Below, one piece after another: positions 8,087 to 14,352 of a stretch of DNA of 17,427 bases. Numbering within the stretch: the first letter of the stretch is position 1; each line of letters begins with the position of its first letter. Location of the stretch: positions 1 to 17,427 of the forward strand of contig DATDRF010000162.1 of NCBI GenBank assembly GCA_035291905.1, written 5' to 3'. Made by a program: the position numbers and the translations under genes. The notes beneath the pieces were generated by a model. That model did not search any database, was not told where the DNA came from, and saw only the letters and a program-made list of their open reading frames with translations. This DNA is from JACPLA01 sp035291905. Lineage in GTDB: Bacteria; Bacteroidota; Ignavibacteria; UBA10030.

Positions 8087-8139
8087 ACTCAACCCCATCC
8101 CCCTTCTCTTCAAAGAGAAGGGGGTACGGGGGGATGAGT
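8087..8139. repeat. Palindrome at the 3' ends of polA and the LiaF-like gene
   Basis: The ends are ACTCA/TGAGT. The core is an 11-base GC-rich stem (8099-8109 with 8114-8124) around a 4-base loop, and further CATCCCC-type complementarity lies between. Neither strand has a T-run after the stem, so it is not a standard intrinsic terminator, though a hairpin this stable may still stop or protect converging transcripts. The loop contains the TGA stop codon of the - strand gene, and the right arm encodes that protein's last nine residues. Confidence 0.7.
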
Positions 8140-8673
8140 TTGACTTACCGCGGGAGGATTCCTTCGTTTCAGCAGCAGCGCAACGCCCCAGATGACAAAC
8201 AACAGCGGCCAATAGGTTCTCAACGCCTGCCGCACCTCGTACCATTCGATGTACTCCCACCACCAAAGAATCATAAGCGTTCCCGTAGCTGAGAGAAGAA
8301 TTGCAGGAATCAAGAGGCCATATTCTCTCGGCCTTGATGCAAAGAGAGCAAAAAAGGAAAGACCGAAGGAGAGGAGGATGACAGGCGTAACGTAGAAATT
8401 GTGATGGTAAATGACGTCCCATCCCGCCATCACCCAGTATGTGCAGAAAAAGAAGAGAACGCTTCCCCAGTAGATTCGGGCTCCCCGTTTTCGTATGAAC
8501 CCATCGACAGCGAAGAATCCCCCGAAACACGCCCCAACAATCCATGCAAGAGAGCCCCAACGGACAAACAGGAGATCGAGACGGTCAAGCAGAAGGACAA
8601 GACCCAATGCTATCAGGAGAATACCGAAAACAAGGACTCTCGGTTCCCGATTTAAAGCGATTCTTTCCGACAT
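8110..8673 (-). CDS. LiaF/DUF5668-like multi-pass membrane protein
   Basis: Hypothetical inner-membrane protein of 187 residues with about six hydrophobic segments (near 12-30, 42-58, 67-84, 93-111, 117-137 and 152-167). The first (VFGILLIALGLVLLLDRLDLL) and last (YWPLLFVIWGVALLLKRR) match the N-terminal membrane hairpin of LiaI/LiaF proteins. In Firmicutes, LiaF restrains an envelope-stress two-component system; a similar role here is inference. There is no C-terminal LiaF soluble domain. Its ATG lies seven bases after the stop codon of the PspC-domain gene, so the two are almost certainly one operon. The proline-rich tail (THPPVPPSL) is encoded by the palindrome and looks like a recent extension. 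Confidence 0.8.
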   Translation of the reverse strand: MSERIALNREPRVLVFGILLIALGLVLLLDRLDLLFVRWGSLAWIVGACFGGFFAVDGFIRKRGARIYWGSVLFFFCTYWVMAGWDVIYHHNFYVTPVILLSFGLSFFALFASRPREYGLLIPAILLSATGTLMILWWWEYIEWYEVRQALRTYWPLLFVIWGVALLLKRRNPPAVSQTHPPVPPSL

Positions 8674-8680
8674 GATATTC

Positions 8681-9355
8681 TCACGATTGAGTTTGAGGAC
8701 GCGATTGGCCTTCGGGCATCACAATAAGCAGGAGGATGTAGGCGAGGATTCCGAGTCCCGCAGGCCAGAAAGAAAAGAAGACAAATCCGATCCTCACCAA
8801 TGAAGGATCGATGTCAAAGTACTCTGCAACTCCCCCGCAGACGCCAAAGAGCTTCCGATTGGCCGATGACCGCCGGAGTTTCCTGCCTTCCGGACGCGGC
8901 TCCGGGCCCGCAGGATCCGAACGTTCCGTTGACGGTTCCGTCGCCTTCTGAAGAGAAGGCCTCACAAGAAAGAAGACTCCGGTGGCAATGAGGAGAAGCG
9001 GGACCGCGTACTCCCACGAAAGGTCCCACCACAGATCCCAGTCAAAGATATCGAGGTTCGAGAGAAGCAGCAGGCTGCCTAGTGCTATGAAGAAGAATCC
9101 AAAGAATGCCGCTGCAGTGCCCGGCGGCGAGCTGGAGACGGCCGACGGGACATCCGCACCCGGTTCCCGGGGGATGACGATCCACGCGATGATATAAACG
9201 AGGATTCCGGGGATCAGCGGGAAGATAGAAATGACAATCCATGCGACTCGCACAATGGTGGGGTCTACGCCCAGATATTCGGCGAGCCCACCGCACACCC
9301 CTCCCAGCATCTTGTGTTTGCGGCTACGGTAAAGGCGTTTAGCTGATTCAGGCAT
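8681..9355 (-). CDS. Tandem PspC-domain protein with central LiaF-like membrane hairpin
   Basis: Inner-membrane protein of 224 residues, probably part of a phage-shock or envelope-stress response. PspC domain 1 spans about 7-64 (KMLGGVCGGLAEYLGVDPTI, then the membrane segment ending WIVIPREP). Residues 81-132 form a two-segment LiaF-like region (FFIALGSLLLLSNLDIFDWD...VPLLLIATGVFFLVRP). An acidic, proline-rich linker follows (138-157). PspC domain 2 spans about 158-216 (KLFGVCGGVAEYFDIDPSLV). I chose ATG 9355 because AGGAGG lies four bases upstream; an in-frame start eight codons earlier has no such support. It is the first gene of an operon with the LiaF-like protein. No PspA, PspB or PspF gene is in the window. 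The architecture is clear; the regulatory role is inferred. Confidence 0.88.
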   Translation of the reverse strand: MPESAKRLYRSRKHKMLGGVCGGLAEYLGVDPTIVRVAWIVISIFPLIPGILVYIIAWIVIPREPGADVPSAVSSSPPGTAAAFFGFFFIALGSLLLLSNLDIFDWDLWWDLSWEYAVPLLLIATGVFFLVRPSLQKATEPSTERSDPAGPEPRPEGRKLRRSSANRKLFGVCGGVAEYFDIDPSLVRIGFVFFSFWPAGLGILAYILLLIVMPEGQSRPQTQS

Positions 9356-9430
9356 GGGTCCTCCTATGATTCTACCCACATTTACGAGACACCCCCGCGA
9401 ATGTTACAGAAATCTCCTGTCTAACGGGGC

Positions 9431-9460
9431 AAAAAGAAATCCCGGCGGTCAGCCGGGATT
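9431..9460 (-). terminator. Intrinsic terminator after frr
   Basis: AATCCCGGC/GCCGGGATT is a perfect 9-base stem with a 5-base loop. On the - strand it is followed by TTTCTTTTTG. It starts 25 bases beyond the frr stop and separates the pyrH-frr transcript from the PspC operon. Confidence 0.85.
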
Positions 9461-9485
9461 CAAACACGATTCCGCCTTTGGACAA

Positions 9486-10043
9486 CTACACTTCCATTAT
9501 TTCCTTTTCCTTCAAAACGACGAGATTGTCAATATCCTTCACGTGCTTATCCGTGAACTTCTGAGTCTCCTGCTCCGCCCTTTTCCGCTCATCTTCGGAA
9601 ATATGCTCTTGCTTTTCCGTCTTTTTGAGATGCTCAATGGCATCCCGGCGGATGTTTCTCACGGCGATCTTTCCGTCTTCGGCGAACTTCTTCACAAGCT
9701 TGACCAATTCCCTTCTCCTCTCCTCATTAAGAGGCGGAATCGGAACCCGGATGACCGTCCCGTCCGTGGCGGGATTCAAGCCGAGGTTGGCGTTGAGAAT
9801 CGCCTTTTCGATCGGCTGAATCATCCCCTTTTCCCAGGGCTGAACCGATATCGTGTGAGCGTCGGGAGTACTGATGTTCGCGACCTGTTTTAGCGGCGTC
9901 ATTGTCCCATAGTAATCAACCTTTACTCCATCCAGGAGCGCCGTGGTCGCCTTGCCGGTCCGTATTTTAACAAATTCCTCACGAACCACTTCAACTGCCT
10001 TGTTCATTCGTTGTTCCGCGTCATGCAGTATGTTCTTTACCAT
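9486..10043 (-). CDS. frr: Ribosome recycling factor
   Basis: Cytoplasmic factor that, with EF-G, splits the post-termination ribosome. The 185 residues equal the usual family length. The N-terminal three-helix region has the conserved VREEFVKIRTGKA; the middle domain has YYGTMTPLKQVANISTPDAH, PWEKGMIQPIEKAI and NLGLNPATDG; the C-terminus returns to the long helix with the VRNIRRDA motif. The ATG has GAGG six bases upstream. It lies 30 bases downstream of pyrH, an arrangement conserved in many bacteria, and ends at a strong terminator. Confidence 0.97.
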   Translation of the reverse strand: MVKNILHDAEQRMNKAVEVVREEFVKIRTGKATTALLDGVKVDYYGTMTPLKQVANISTPDAHTISVQPWEKGMIQPIEKAILNANLGLNPATDGTVIRVPIPPLNEERRRELVKLVKKFAEDGKIAVRNIRRDAIEHLKKTEKQEHISEDERKRAEQETQKFTDKHVKDIDNLVVLKEKEIMEV

Positions 10044-10073
10044 GCTTGCCTCAAGCTGTGATGAGCTTTGTTG

Positions 10074-10814
10074 TCAGGTGGTACGATTCGATGAGGCTGT
10101 TTTCGCAACAACGGAACCGATCGCTTCTCCCGCCACTAACCGTTTGAGATTTCCTTTTTTGTTCATGTTGAACACGACCAGCGGCAGATTATTTTCCTTG
10201 CACAGCGTGATTGCCGTGAGGTCCATAACTTTGAGATCGCGCTTCAGCACTTCCGAAAAGGAGATCTCGGGGAAATGTACGGCTGCGGAATTCTTTTCCG
10301 GATCGCTGTCGTAAATCCCGTCCACGCGGGTTCCCTTGAGAATCACATCAGCTTCAATCTCAATCGCACGCAGGACCGCTGCCGTGTCGGTCGTAAAATA
10401 CGGATTTCCCGTTCCTGCCGCAAAAATCAGCACCCTCCCTTTTTCCAGGTGCCGGATGGCACGCCGGCGGATGAAGGGCTCTGCGATCTTCTCCATATTG
10501 ATAGCAGTCTGACACCTCGTATAGAGTCCCTTGTGCTCAAGGGCGCTTTGCAGGGCCAATGCGTTGATAACGGTGGCCAGCATTCCCATATGATCGCCGG
10601 TGACTTTGTCGATGCCGTCCGACGAATTTTCGATCCCCCGATAAATGTTTCCTCCACCGATCACAATGCCCACCTCGGTCCCCAGTTCCCGGACCAGCCT
10701 GATCTCCTCAGCATAATTGGCAAGCACGGCGGAATCGATGCCGTAATCCTGATTTCCCATGAGCGCTTCACCGCTCAACTTCAGGAGGATTCGTTTGTAC
10801 CGTTGTGTGGACAT
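10074..10814 (-). CDS. pyrH: UMP kinase
   Basis: Converts UMP to UDP with ATP in pyrimidine nucleotide synthesis; cytoplasmic, normally a hexamer. The 246 residues match the bacterial amino-acid-kinase-fold UMP kinase family. Motifs in order are KRILLKLSGEALMG (phosphate binding), VIGGGNIYRG, DHMGMLATVINALAL, the UMP-site TGNPYFTTDTAA, and KGTRVDGIYDSDP near the nucleotide site. I chose ATG 10814, with AGGGA upstream at good spacing and the usual N-terminus; a start 15 codons earlier would add an unrelated tail. A terminator lies between it and tsf, so its expression needs readthrough or its own promoter. I could not find a convincing promoter in the 50-base gap. Confidence 0.97.
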   Translation of the reverse strand: MSTQRYKRILLKLSGEALMGNQDYGIDSAVLANYAEEIRLVRELGTEVGIVIGGGNIYRGIENSSDGIDKVTGDHMGMLATVINALALQSALEHKGLYTRCQTAINMEKIAEPFIRRRAIRHLEKGRVLIFAAGTGNPYFTTDTAAVLRAIEIEADVILKGTRVDGIYDSDPEKNSAAVHFPEISFSEVLKRDLKVMDLTAITLCKENNLPLVVFNMNKKGNLKRLVAGEAIGSVVAKTASSNRTT

Positions 10815-10857
10815 GTCTTCCCTTTTCGATTCATTTCCACTATGCCAACTTGACCGC

Positions 10858-10885
10858 AAAAAAAATCCCGAATGAATTCGGGATT
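10858..10885 (-). terminator. Intrinsic terminator between tsf and pyrH
   Basis: AATCCCGAAT/ATTCGGGATT is a perfect 10-base inverted repeat with a 2-base centre, so the effective loop is about 4 bases. On the - strand it runs straight into eight consecutive T. It begins nine bases after the tsf stop codon and would end or attenuate the ribosomal-protein transcript before pyrH. Confidence 0.85.
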
Positions 10886-10894
10886 CTCGAGACT

Positions 10895-11503
10895 CTACGG
10901 CTGTCCATCTTCGCCCAGATGGTACCGCATGAAGCGCCGGATGGAGATCTTCTCTCCCACCTTTGCAGTCGCCTCATCGAGAAGGTCCTTGATGGTTTTT
11001 CCAGAATCCTTGATGAAGCTTTGTTCCATCAGGCAAGTCTCCTGATAAAACTTGTCGAGGCGGCCCTTGGCTATTTTTTCGGCCACATTTGCGGGCTTTC
11101 CCTCGTTCTTGGCCTGGGTCGTGTAGATATCGATTTCCTTGTCGATGACGTCTTTCTCCACCTGCTCCCGGCCAATATATCGGGGACTCATCGCTGCGAT
11201 TTGCATTGCAATATCATGCGCCAGGGCTTTGAAGTCGGGAGTCTTCGCGACGAAATCCGTTTCGCAGTTCAGTTCGACCATTGCTCCGATTCGGCCTCCT
11301 GCGTGCACGTAGGCCTCCACCACTCCCTGATTCGTCGTTTTGTCAGCACGTTTCGCTGCCGTTGCTGCACCCTTCTTGCGAAGAGACTCAATTGCCTTTT
11401 CCATGTCTCCTGCGGTTTCCTCCAGCGCCCTTTTGCAGTCCATCATTCCTGCGCCGGTCTTGTCCCGCAGCTGCTTGATCAAATCCGTTGTTATTGCTGC
11501 CAT
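10895..11503 (-). CDS. tsf: Elongation factor Ts, short form
   Basis: Guanine-nucleotide exchange factor for EF-Tu, cytoplasmic. The N-terminal UBA-like domain (about 1-40) has LIKQLRDKTGAGMMDCKRAL, and the core has the conserved EF-Tu-contact motif ELNCETDFVAKT. The C-terminal part (EGKPANVAEKIAKGRLDKFYQETCLMEQ, then SIRRFMRYHLGE) is joined after only one core subdomain. The product is 202 residues, like the short EF-Ts of Thermus and some other phyla, not the roughly 280 residues of E. coli. Nothing suggests truncation: both ends are conserved. The ATG lies three bases after the rpsB stop, and an AGGAG inside the end of rpsB serves as its ribosome site, so the two are translationally coupled. 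Confidence 0.96.
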   Translation of the reverse strand: MAAITTDLIKQLRDKTGAGMMDCKRALEETAGDMEKAIESLRKKGAATAAKRADKTTNQGVVEAYVHAGGRIGAMVELNCETDFVAKTPDFKALAHDIAMQIAAMSPRYIGREQVEKDVIDKEIDIYTTQAKNEGKPANVAEKIAKGRLDKFYQETCLMEQSFIKDSGKTIKDLLDEATAKVGEKISIRRFMRYHLGEDGQP

Positions 11504-11506
11504 GAC

Positions 11507-12280
11507 TTAACGATTCTCCTTGGCCGATGTCTTGTGCTCCAATTCGATTCTCTCAGATTCCGCTTCGGATTCGGCTTGAGCGGCTTTTGCCGACGCTGCG
11601 CGCTGTGTGCCTTCGAGCACCGCATCCGCAACCGCCTTGGTGATCGCCTGGACAGCCTTCAACGCGTCGTCGTTGGCGGGAATCGGGTAATCGATCGTTT
11701 CTGGATCACAATTCGTGTCGACAATCGCCACCACCGGTATTCCAAGCCGCTTGGCCTCCTTCACAGAGATCGCCTCTTTCTTCACATCGACGACAAAGAT
11801 AAGACCGGGGAGTCGCGACATATCCACGACACCGTTCAGTACGTTTTGCAGTTTTTCGCGTTCGCGGTTGAGGAAGAGACGTTCTTTCTTCGTAATACTC
11901 TCGAAGGTCCCGTCACTTTCCATCTTCTCGATATTGTTGAGGCGCTTGACGCTCTTTCGAATGGTCGAGAAGTTCGTCAGCATTCCGCCCAGCCATCGTT
12001 CGGTAACATAAAACGCGTTGCACCGCCGTGCTTCTTCCTGAACGACATCACGCGCAGGCTTTTTGGTGGCCACAAACAGGATCTTCTTGTTTTCGGCCAC
12101 AATGTTCGAAACGGCGTTGCAGGCCGATTCGAGCATTTCCTGGGTTTTCTTGAGGTCAATAATGTGAATCCCATTCCGCTCCATGAAAATGTAGGGCTTC
12201 ATTTTGGGATTCCAACGGCGGGTCAGGTGCCCGAAGTGCGCACCTGCAGTAAGAAGAGTCTCGAGCTCAACGCGAGGCAT
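11507..12280 (-). CDS. rpsB: 30S ribosomal protein S2
   Basis: Structural protein of the small ribosomal subunit, bridging head and body and needed for S1 docking. It has 257 residues including a charged, alanine-rich C-terminal tail (about 225-257) typical of variable S2 ends. Diagnostic stretches are LLTAGAHFGHLTRRWNPKM near the N-terminus, IHIIDLKKTQEML, TERWLGGMLTNF, and PVVAIVDTNCDPETIDYPIPANDDA. The start has AAGGA eight bases upstream. It lies 179 bases downstream of rpsI, a spacer filled by a hairpin and a heptamer palindrome, and is coupled to tsf. Confidence 0.97.
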   Translation of the reverse strand: MPRVELETLLTAGAHFGHLTRRWNPKMKPYIFMERNGIHIIDLKKTQEMLESACNAVSNIVAENKKILFVATKKPARDVVQEEARRCNAFYVTERWLGGMLTNFSTIRKSVKRLNNIEKMESDGTFESITKKERLFLNREREKLQNVLNGVVDMSRLPGLIFVVDVKKEAISVKEAKRLGIPVVAIVDTNCDPETIDYPIPANDDALKAVQAITKAVADAVLEGTQRAASAKAAQAESEAESERIELEHKTSAKENR

Positions 12281-12332
12281 GATGTGATCCTTATGTAGTT
12301 TGTTCGACTATTCCCGTCGTTTTCTTCCGGAA

Positions 12333-12349
12333 TGGCGCCTGCGGCGCCA
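12333..12349. repeat. GC-rich hairpin in the rpsI-rpsB spacer
   Basis: TGGCGCC/GGCGCCA is a perfect 7-base stem with a 3-base loop. It lies about 50 bases before the rpsB start and has no T-run on either side, so it is more likely a leader structure than a terminator. S2 control of its own message is known in other bacteria; a link here is speculative. Confidence 0.45.
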
Positions 12350-12390
12350 CACTGCCGGTTGAATCGGGGAATATGATTGATGGAAAACTG

Positions 12391-12454
12391 GTTCAAAGTT
12401 CCAGGTTCCATGTTCAAGGTTGCATGCTTGAACTTTGAACCTTGAACCCGGAAC
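12391..12454. repeat. Heptamer array that inverts on itself, after rpsI
   Basis: Five heptamers run on the + strand: GTTCAAA, GTTCCAG, GTTCCAT, GTTCAAG, GTTGCAT. After one base (G12426), four read in the opposite sense: CTTGAAC, TTTGAAC, CTTGAAC, CCGGAAC. Pairing the two halves gives an imperfect stem of up to 28 bases around an 8-base loop. It starts five bases after the rpsI stop codon. The 7-base periodicity resembles the short tandem heptameric repeats described in cyanobacteria, but the sequence family is not one I recognise. Confidence 0.75.
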
Positions 12455-12459
12455 AGCTG

Positions 12460-12846
12460 TTATCTCTTCGAGAACTGGAACCGCTTGCGGGCCTTCTTCT
12501 GGCCGTACTTCTTGCGCTCGACCATTCTCGGGTCACGGGTCAGTAATCCGGCTCCACGTAATGCGCCGCGTGTGTCCTCATCCAACGCAACCAGGGAACG
12601 AGCGATCCCCAGCTTCACGGCTCCCGCCTGGCCGGTGGATCCGCCCCCTTCAACGGTCACGCGCACATCATACCGCCCGAGCGTGTTTGTCACCTCAAAC
12701 GGGCGCATCACTTCACTTCTCAGAATCTCAATAGGGAAATAGACTTCGAACGGACGCCGATTGATGACAATCTTGCCCGATCCTTCAATCAGTTTCACTC
12801 TCGCTACTGCTGTCTTACGGCGTCCGACCTTGACTTGCGGTTGCAT
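12460..12846 (-). CDS. rpsI: 30S ribosomal protein S9
   Basis: Small-subunit head protein whose C-terminal tail reaches the P-site tRNA. The 128 residues match the family length. It has GRRKTAVARVKLIEGSGKIVINRRP at the N-terminus, VTVEGGGSTGQAGAVKLGIARSL in the middle, LLTRDPRMVERKKYGQKKARKRFQFSKR at the end, and the invariant terminal SKR. AAGGA lies about six bases before the ATG. It follows rplM by 14 bases, the near-universal L13-S9 pair. Confidence 0.97.
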   Translation of the reverse strand: MQPQVKVGRRKTAVARVKLIEGSGKIVINRRPFEVYFPIEILRSEVMRPFEVTNTLGRYDVRVTVEGGGSTGQAGAVKLGIARSLVALDEDTRGALRGAGLLTRDPRMVERKKYGQKKARKRFQFSKR

Positions 12847-12860
12847 GCGCTGTCCTTCTT

Positions 12861-13301
12861 TTAGAACTGTAATGGTTCGGGTTGCTGGGCACTGTGAGGA
12901 TGTTTGTCACCGGCATACACTTTGAGCTTCATGCCCATCTTGCGGCCAAGCCGATTGTGCGGAAGCATTCCCTTCACAGCGTGCTCCATAACGTGCTCCG
13001 GTCTTCGCTTTATGAGATCCCTGAAGGATTCAAAGCGGGCACCGCCCGGATACAGGGTATTATGATAAAGCTGCTTCAATTCTTCGCGCTTGCCCGTCAC
13101 CATGACCTTCTCTGCGTTGATAACGACGACATAGTCACCCACATCGAAATTGGGCGTGAATTGGGGCTTGTGCTTTCCGCGAAGGACGCGTGCAACTTGC
13201 GACGCGATCCTCCCAAGGGTCTTTCCCGAAGCATCGACAACGTACCATTTCTGGCCGACCTCTTCGGGCTTGAAGAATTTCGTATTGGGTGACATTTCCA
13301 C
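12861..13301 (-). CDS. rplM: 50S ribosomal protein L13
   Basis: Early-assembly protein of the large subunit, 146 residues. Family motifs are WYVVDASGKTLGRIASQVARVLRGKHKP, FDVGDYVVVINAEKVMVTGKRE, YPGGARFESFRDLIKRRPEHVMEHAVKGMLPHNRLGR and KVYAGDKHPHSAQQP. Two starts compete: GTG 13301, nine bases after GGAGG, and ATG 13295, fifteen bases after it. I prefer GTG for its spacing; the difference is two residues. In the message, AACCT (13327-13323) can pair with AGGTT (13313-13309), which overlaps the ribosome site. This could allow feedback control of the kind known for L13 in E. coli, but the stem is only 5 bases. It is the first gene of the ribosomal operon. Confidence 0.95.
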   Translation of the reverse strand: MEMSPNTKFFKPEEVGQKWYVVDASGKTLGRIASQVARVLRGKHKPQFTPNFDVGDYVVVINAEKVMVTGKREELKQLYHNTLYPGGARFESFRDLIKRRPEHVMEHAVKGMLPHNRLGRKMGMKLKVYAGDKHPHSAQQPEPLQF

Positions 13302-13347
13302 TGTTAAAAACCTCCGGTTTCCAGGTTCCTTTGAAAATTAGCCTTTA

Positions 13348-13376
13348 ATGATAGCGCATTTTCGTCAAAAAGTCAA
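13348..13376 (-). promoter_or_regulatory. Sigma70-like promoter of the rplM-rpsI-rpsB-tsf operon
   Basis: On the - strand, TTGACT (13376-13371) and TATCAT (13353-13348) are separated by exactly 17 bases, each 5 of 6 to the sigma70 consensus. Initiation near 13341 leaves a leader of about 40 bases with GGAGG before the start. This is the best promoter match in the window and fits the first gene of a ribosomal operon. Confidence 0.7.
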
Positions 13377-13470
13377 CGAATGATTCCTGTACCGCGAGTG
13401 CGCTGGAGATTGAATTGCAGGGGCACTTGACTTGTTGTCATCGCCATCGGATGAAACAGGAGCAAGGCAT

Positions 13471-14352
13471 TTAAACGTGATTGGCAGCGTGGTAGGAACT
13501 GCGGACCAGCGGGCCGGACTCGACGTGCCTGAAACCCATGGAAATCCCCTCCTCCTTCAGCATCAGAAACTCATCCGGATGGACGTATCGGTCAATCGGG
13601 AGGTGCTCTTTTGTAGGCTGAAGATATTGCCCAAGGGTGAGGATGTCGCACCCTGATTTGATCGCATCCTTCATGACTTCTAGAACTTCATCCGTCTTCT
13701 CCCCAATCCCGAGCATGAGGCCGGTCTTTGTTTTCATCCCCCTCTCCTTTGATCTTGCAAGCACCTCCAACGACTGGGTGTAGTCTGCCTGCGGGCGAAC
13801 TGTCTTGTACAGCCGCGGGACCGTTTCCAGATTGTGATTGAGAATATCCGGACCCGCCTCGAGAACGATACCCAACGCCTCTTCGCTCCCTTTGAAATCA
13901 GGAATAAGTACCTCAACGGAACAACCGGGAATCAATTCCCTGATAAGACGAATGGTCTCCGCGAAGATGGGGGCTCCGCCGTCGCTTCTTTCATCACGGT
14001 TCACTGATGTGATTACCGCGTGCTTCAAACGCATCCGCTGAACAGCCTCAGCCACACGCCGCGGTTCATCCCAGTCCAACCCGTAATCCGGGCGGCCTGT
14101 TTTCACTGCGCAGAATCCGCACGATCGCGTGCAAATGTCTCCGAGGATCATGAACGTCGCCGTGCCTGAGTTCCAACACTCTCCCATATTGGGACAGCGC
14201 GCCTCTTCGCAGACCGTATGCAGGCGCTGTGTGTCGATAAGATTCTTCAACCGGGCATAATTCTCGCCGCCCGGAATTTTCGCCTTTAGCCAATGCGGCC
14301 GGCGTTCGGGAGAAGAAGATTGGGCCGGTATTTCTTTGATGACAAAGCTCAT
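13471..14352 (-). CDS. lipA: Lipoyl synthase
   Basis: Radical-SAM enzyme that inserts two sulfur atoms into octanoyl groups bound to lipoyl domains. It has 293 residues. The auxiliary cluster motif is C48, C53, C59 (CEEARCPNMGEC), the radical-SAM cluster is C74, C78, C81 (CTRSCGFC), and the C-terminal RSSYH (284-288) supplies the serine ligand of the auxiliary cluster. Other signatures are ITSVNRDERSDGGA, DILNHNLETVPRLY, KTGLMLGIGE and LTLGQYLQP. Its ATG overlaps the E2 stop by four bases (ATGA), with no Shine-Dalgarno sequence, so translation should be coupled to E2. The enzyme is therefore made with its own substrate protein. No lipB is in the window. No terminator is evident before the rplM promoter. 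Confidence 0.97.
   Translation of the reverse strand: MSFVIKEIPAQSSSPERRPHWLKAKIPGGENYARLKNLIDTQRLHTVCEEARCPNMGECWNSGTATFMILGDICTRSCGFCAVKTGRPDYGLDWDEPRRVAEAVQRMRLKHAVITSVNRDERSDGGAPIFAETIRLIRELIPGCSVEVLIPDFKGSEEALGIVLEAGPDILNHNLETVPRLYKTVRPQADYTQSLEVLARSKERGMKTKTGLMLGIGEKTDEVLEVMKDAIKSGCDILTLGQYLQPTKEHLPIDRYVHPDEFLMLKEEGISMGFRHVESGPLVRSSYHAANHV

Noticed and set aside
10805..12298. A 497-codon open frame on the + strand
   Set aside because: It lies antisense to pyrH, tsf and rpsB, which have unmistakable motifs. Its translation is low-complexity and Cys/His/Arg-rich with no domain pattern, as expected for the opposite strand of a GC-biased gene.
12333..12349. Intrinsic terminator between rpsI and rpsB
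   Set aside because: The stem is perfect but no T-run follows on either strand, so I list it only as a hairpin.
12391..12454. CRISPR-like repeat array
   Set aside because: The units are 7 bases with no spacers and they invert in the middle. No cas genes are present.
13319..13329. An 11-base match (TTCCAGGTTCC) between the rplM leader and the heptamer array
   Set aside because: In a window of this size several 11-base matches are expected by chance, and the flanks differ.
13302..13470. Small RNA or short gene between lipA and rplM
   Set aside because: Apart from the rplM promoter and leader I see no open frame with a ribosome site and no stable structure.
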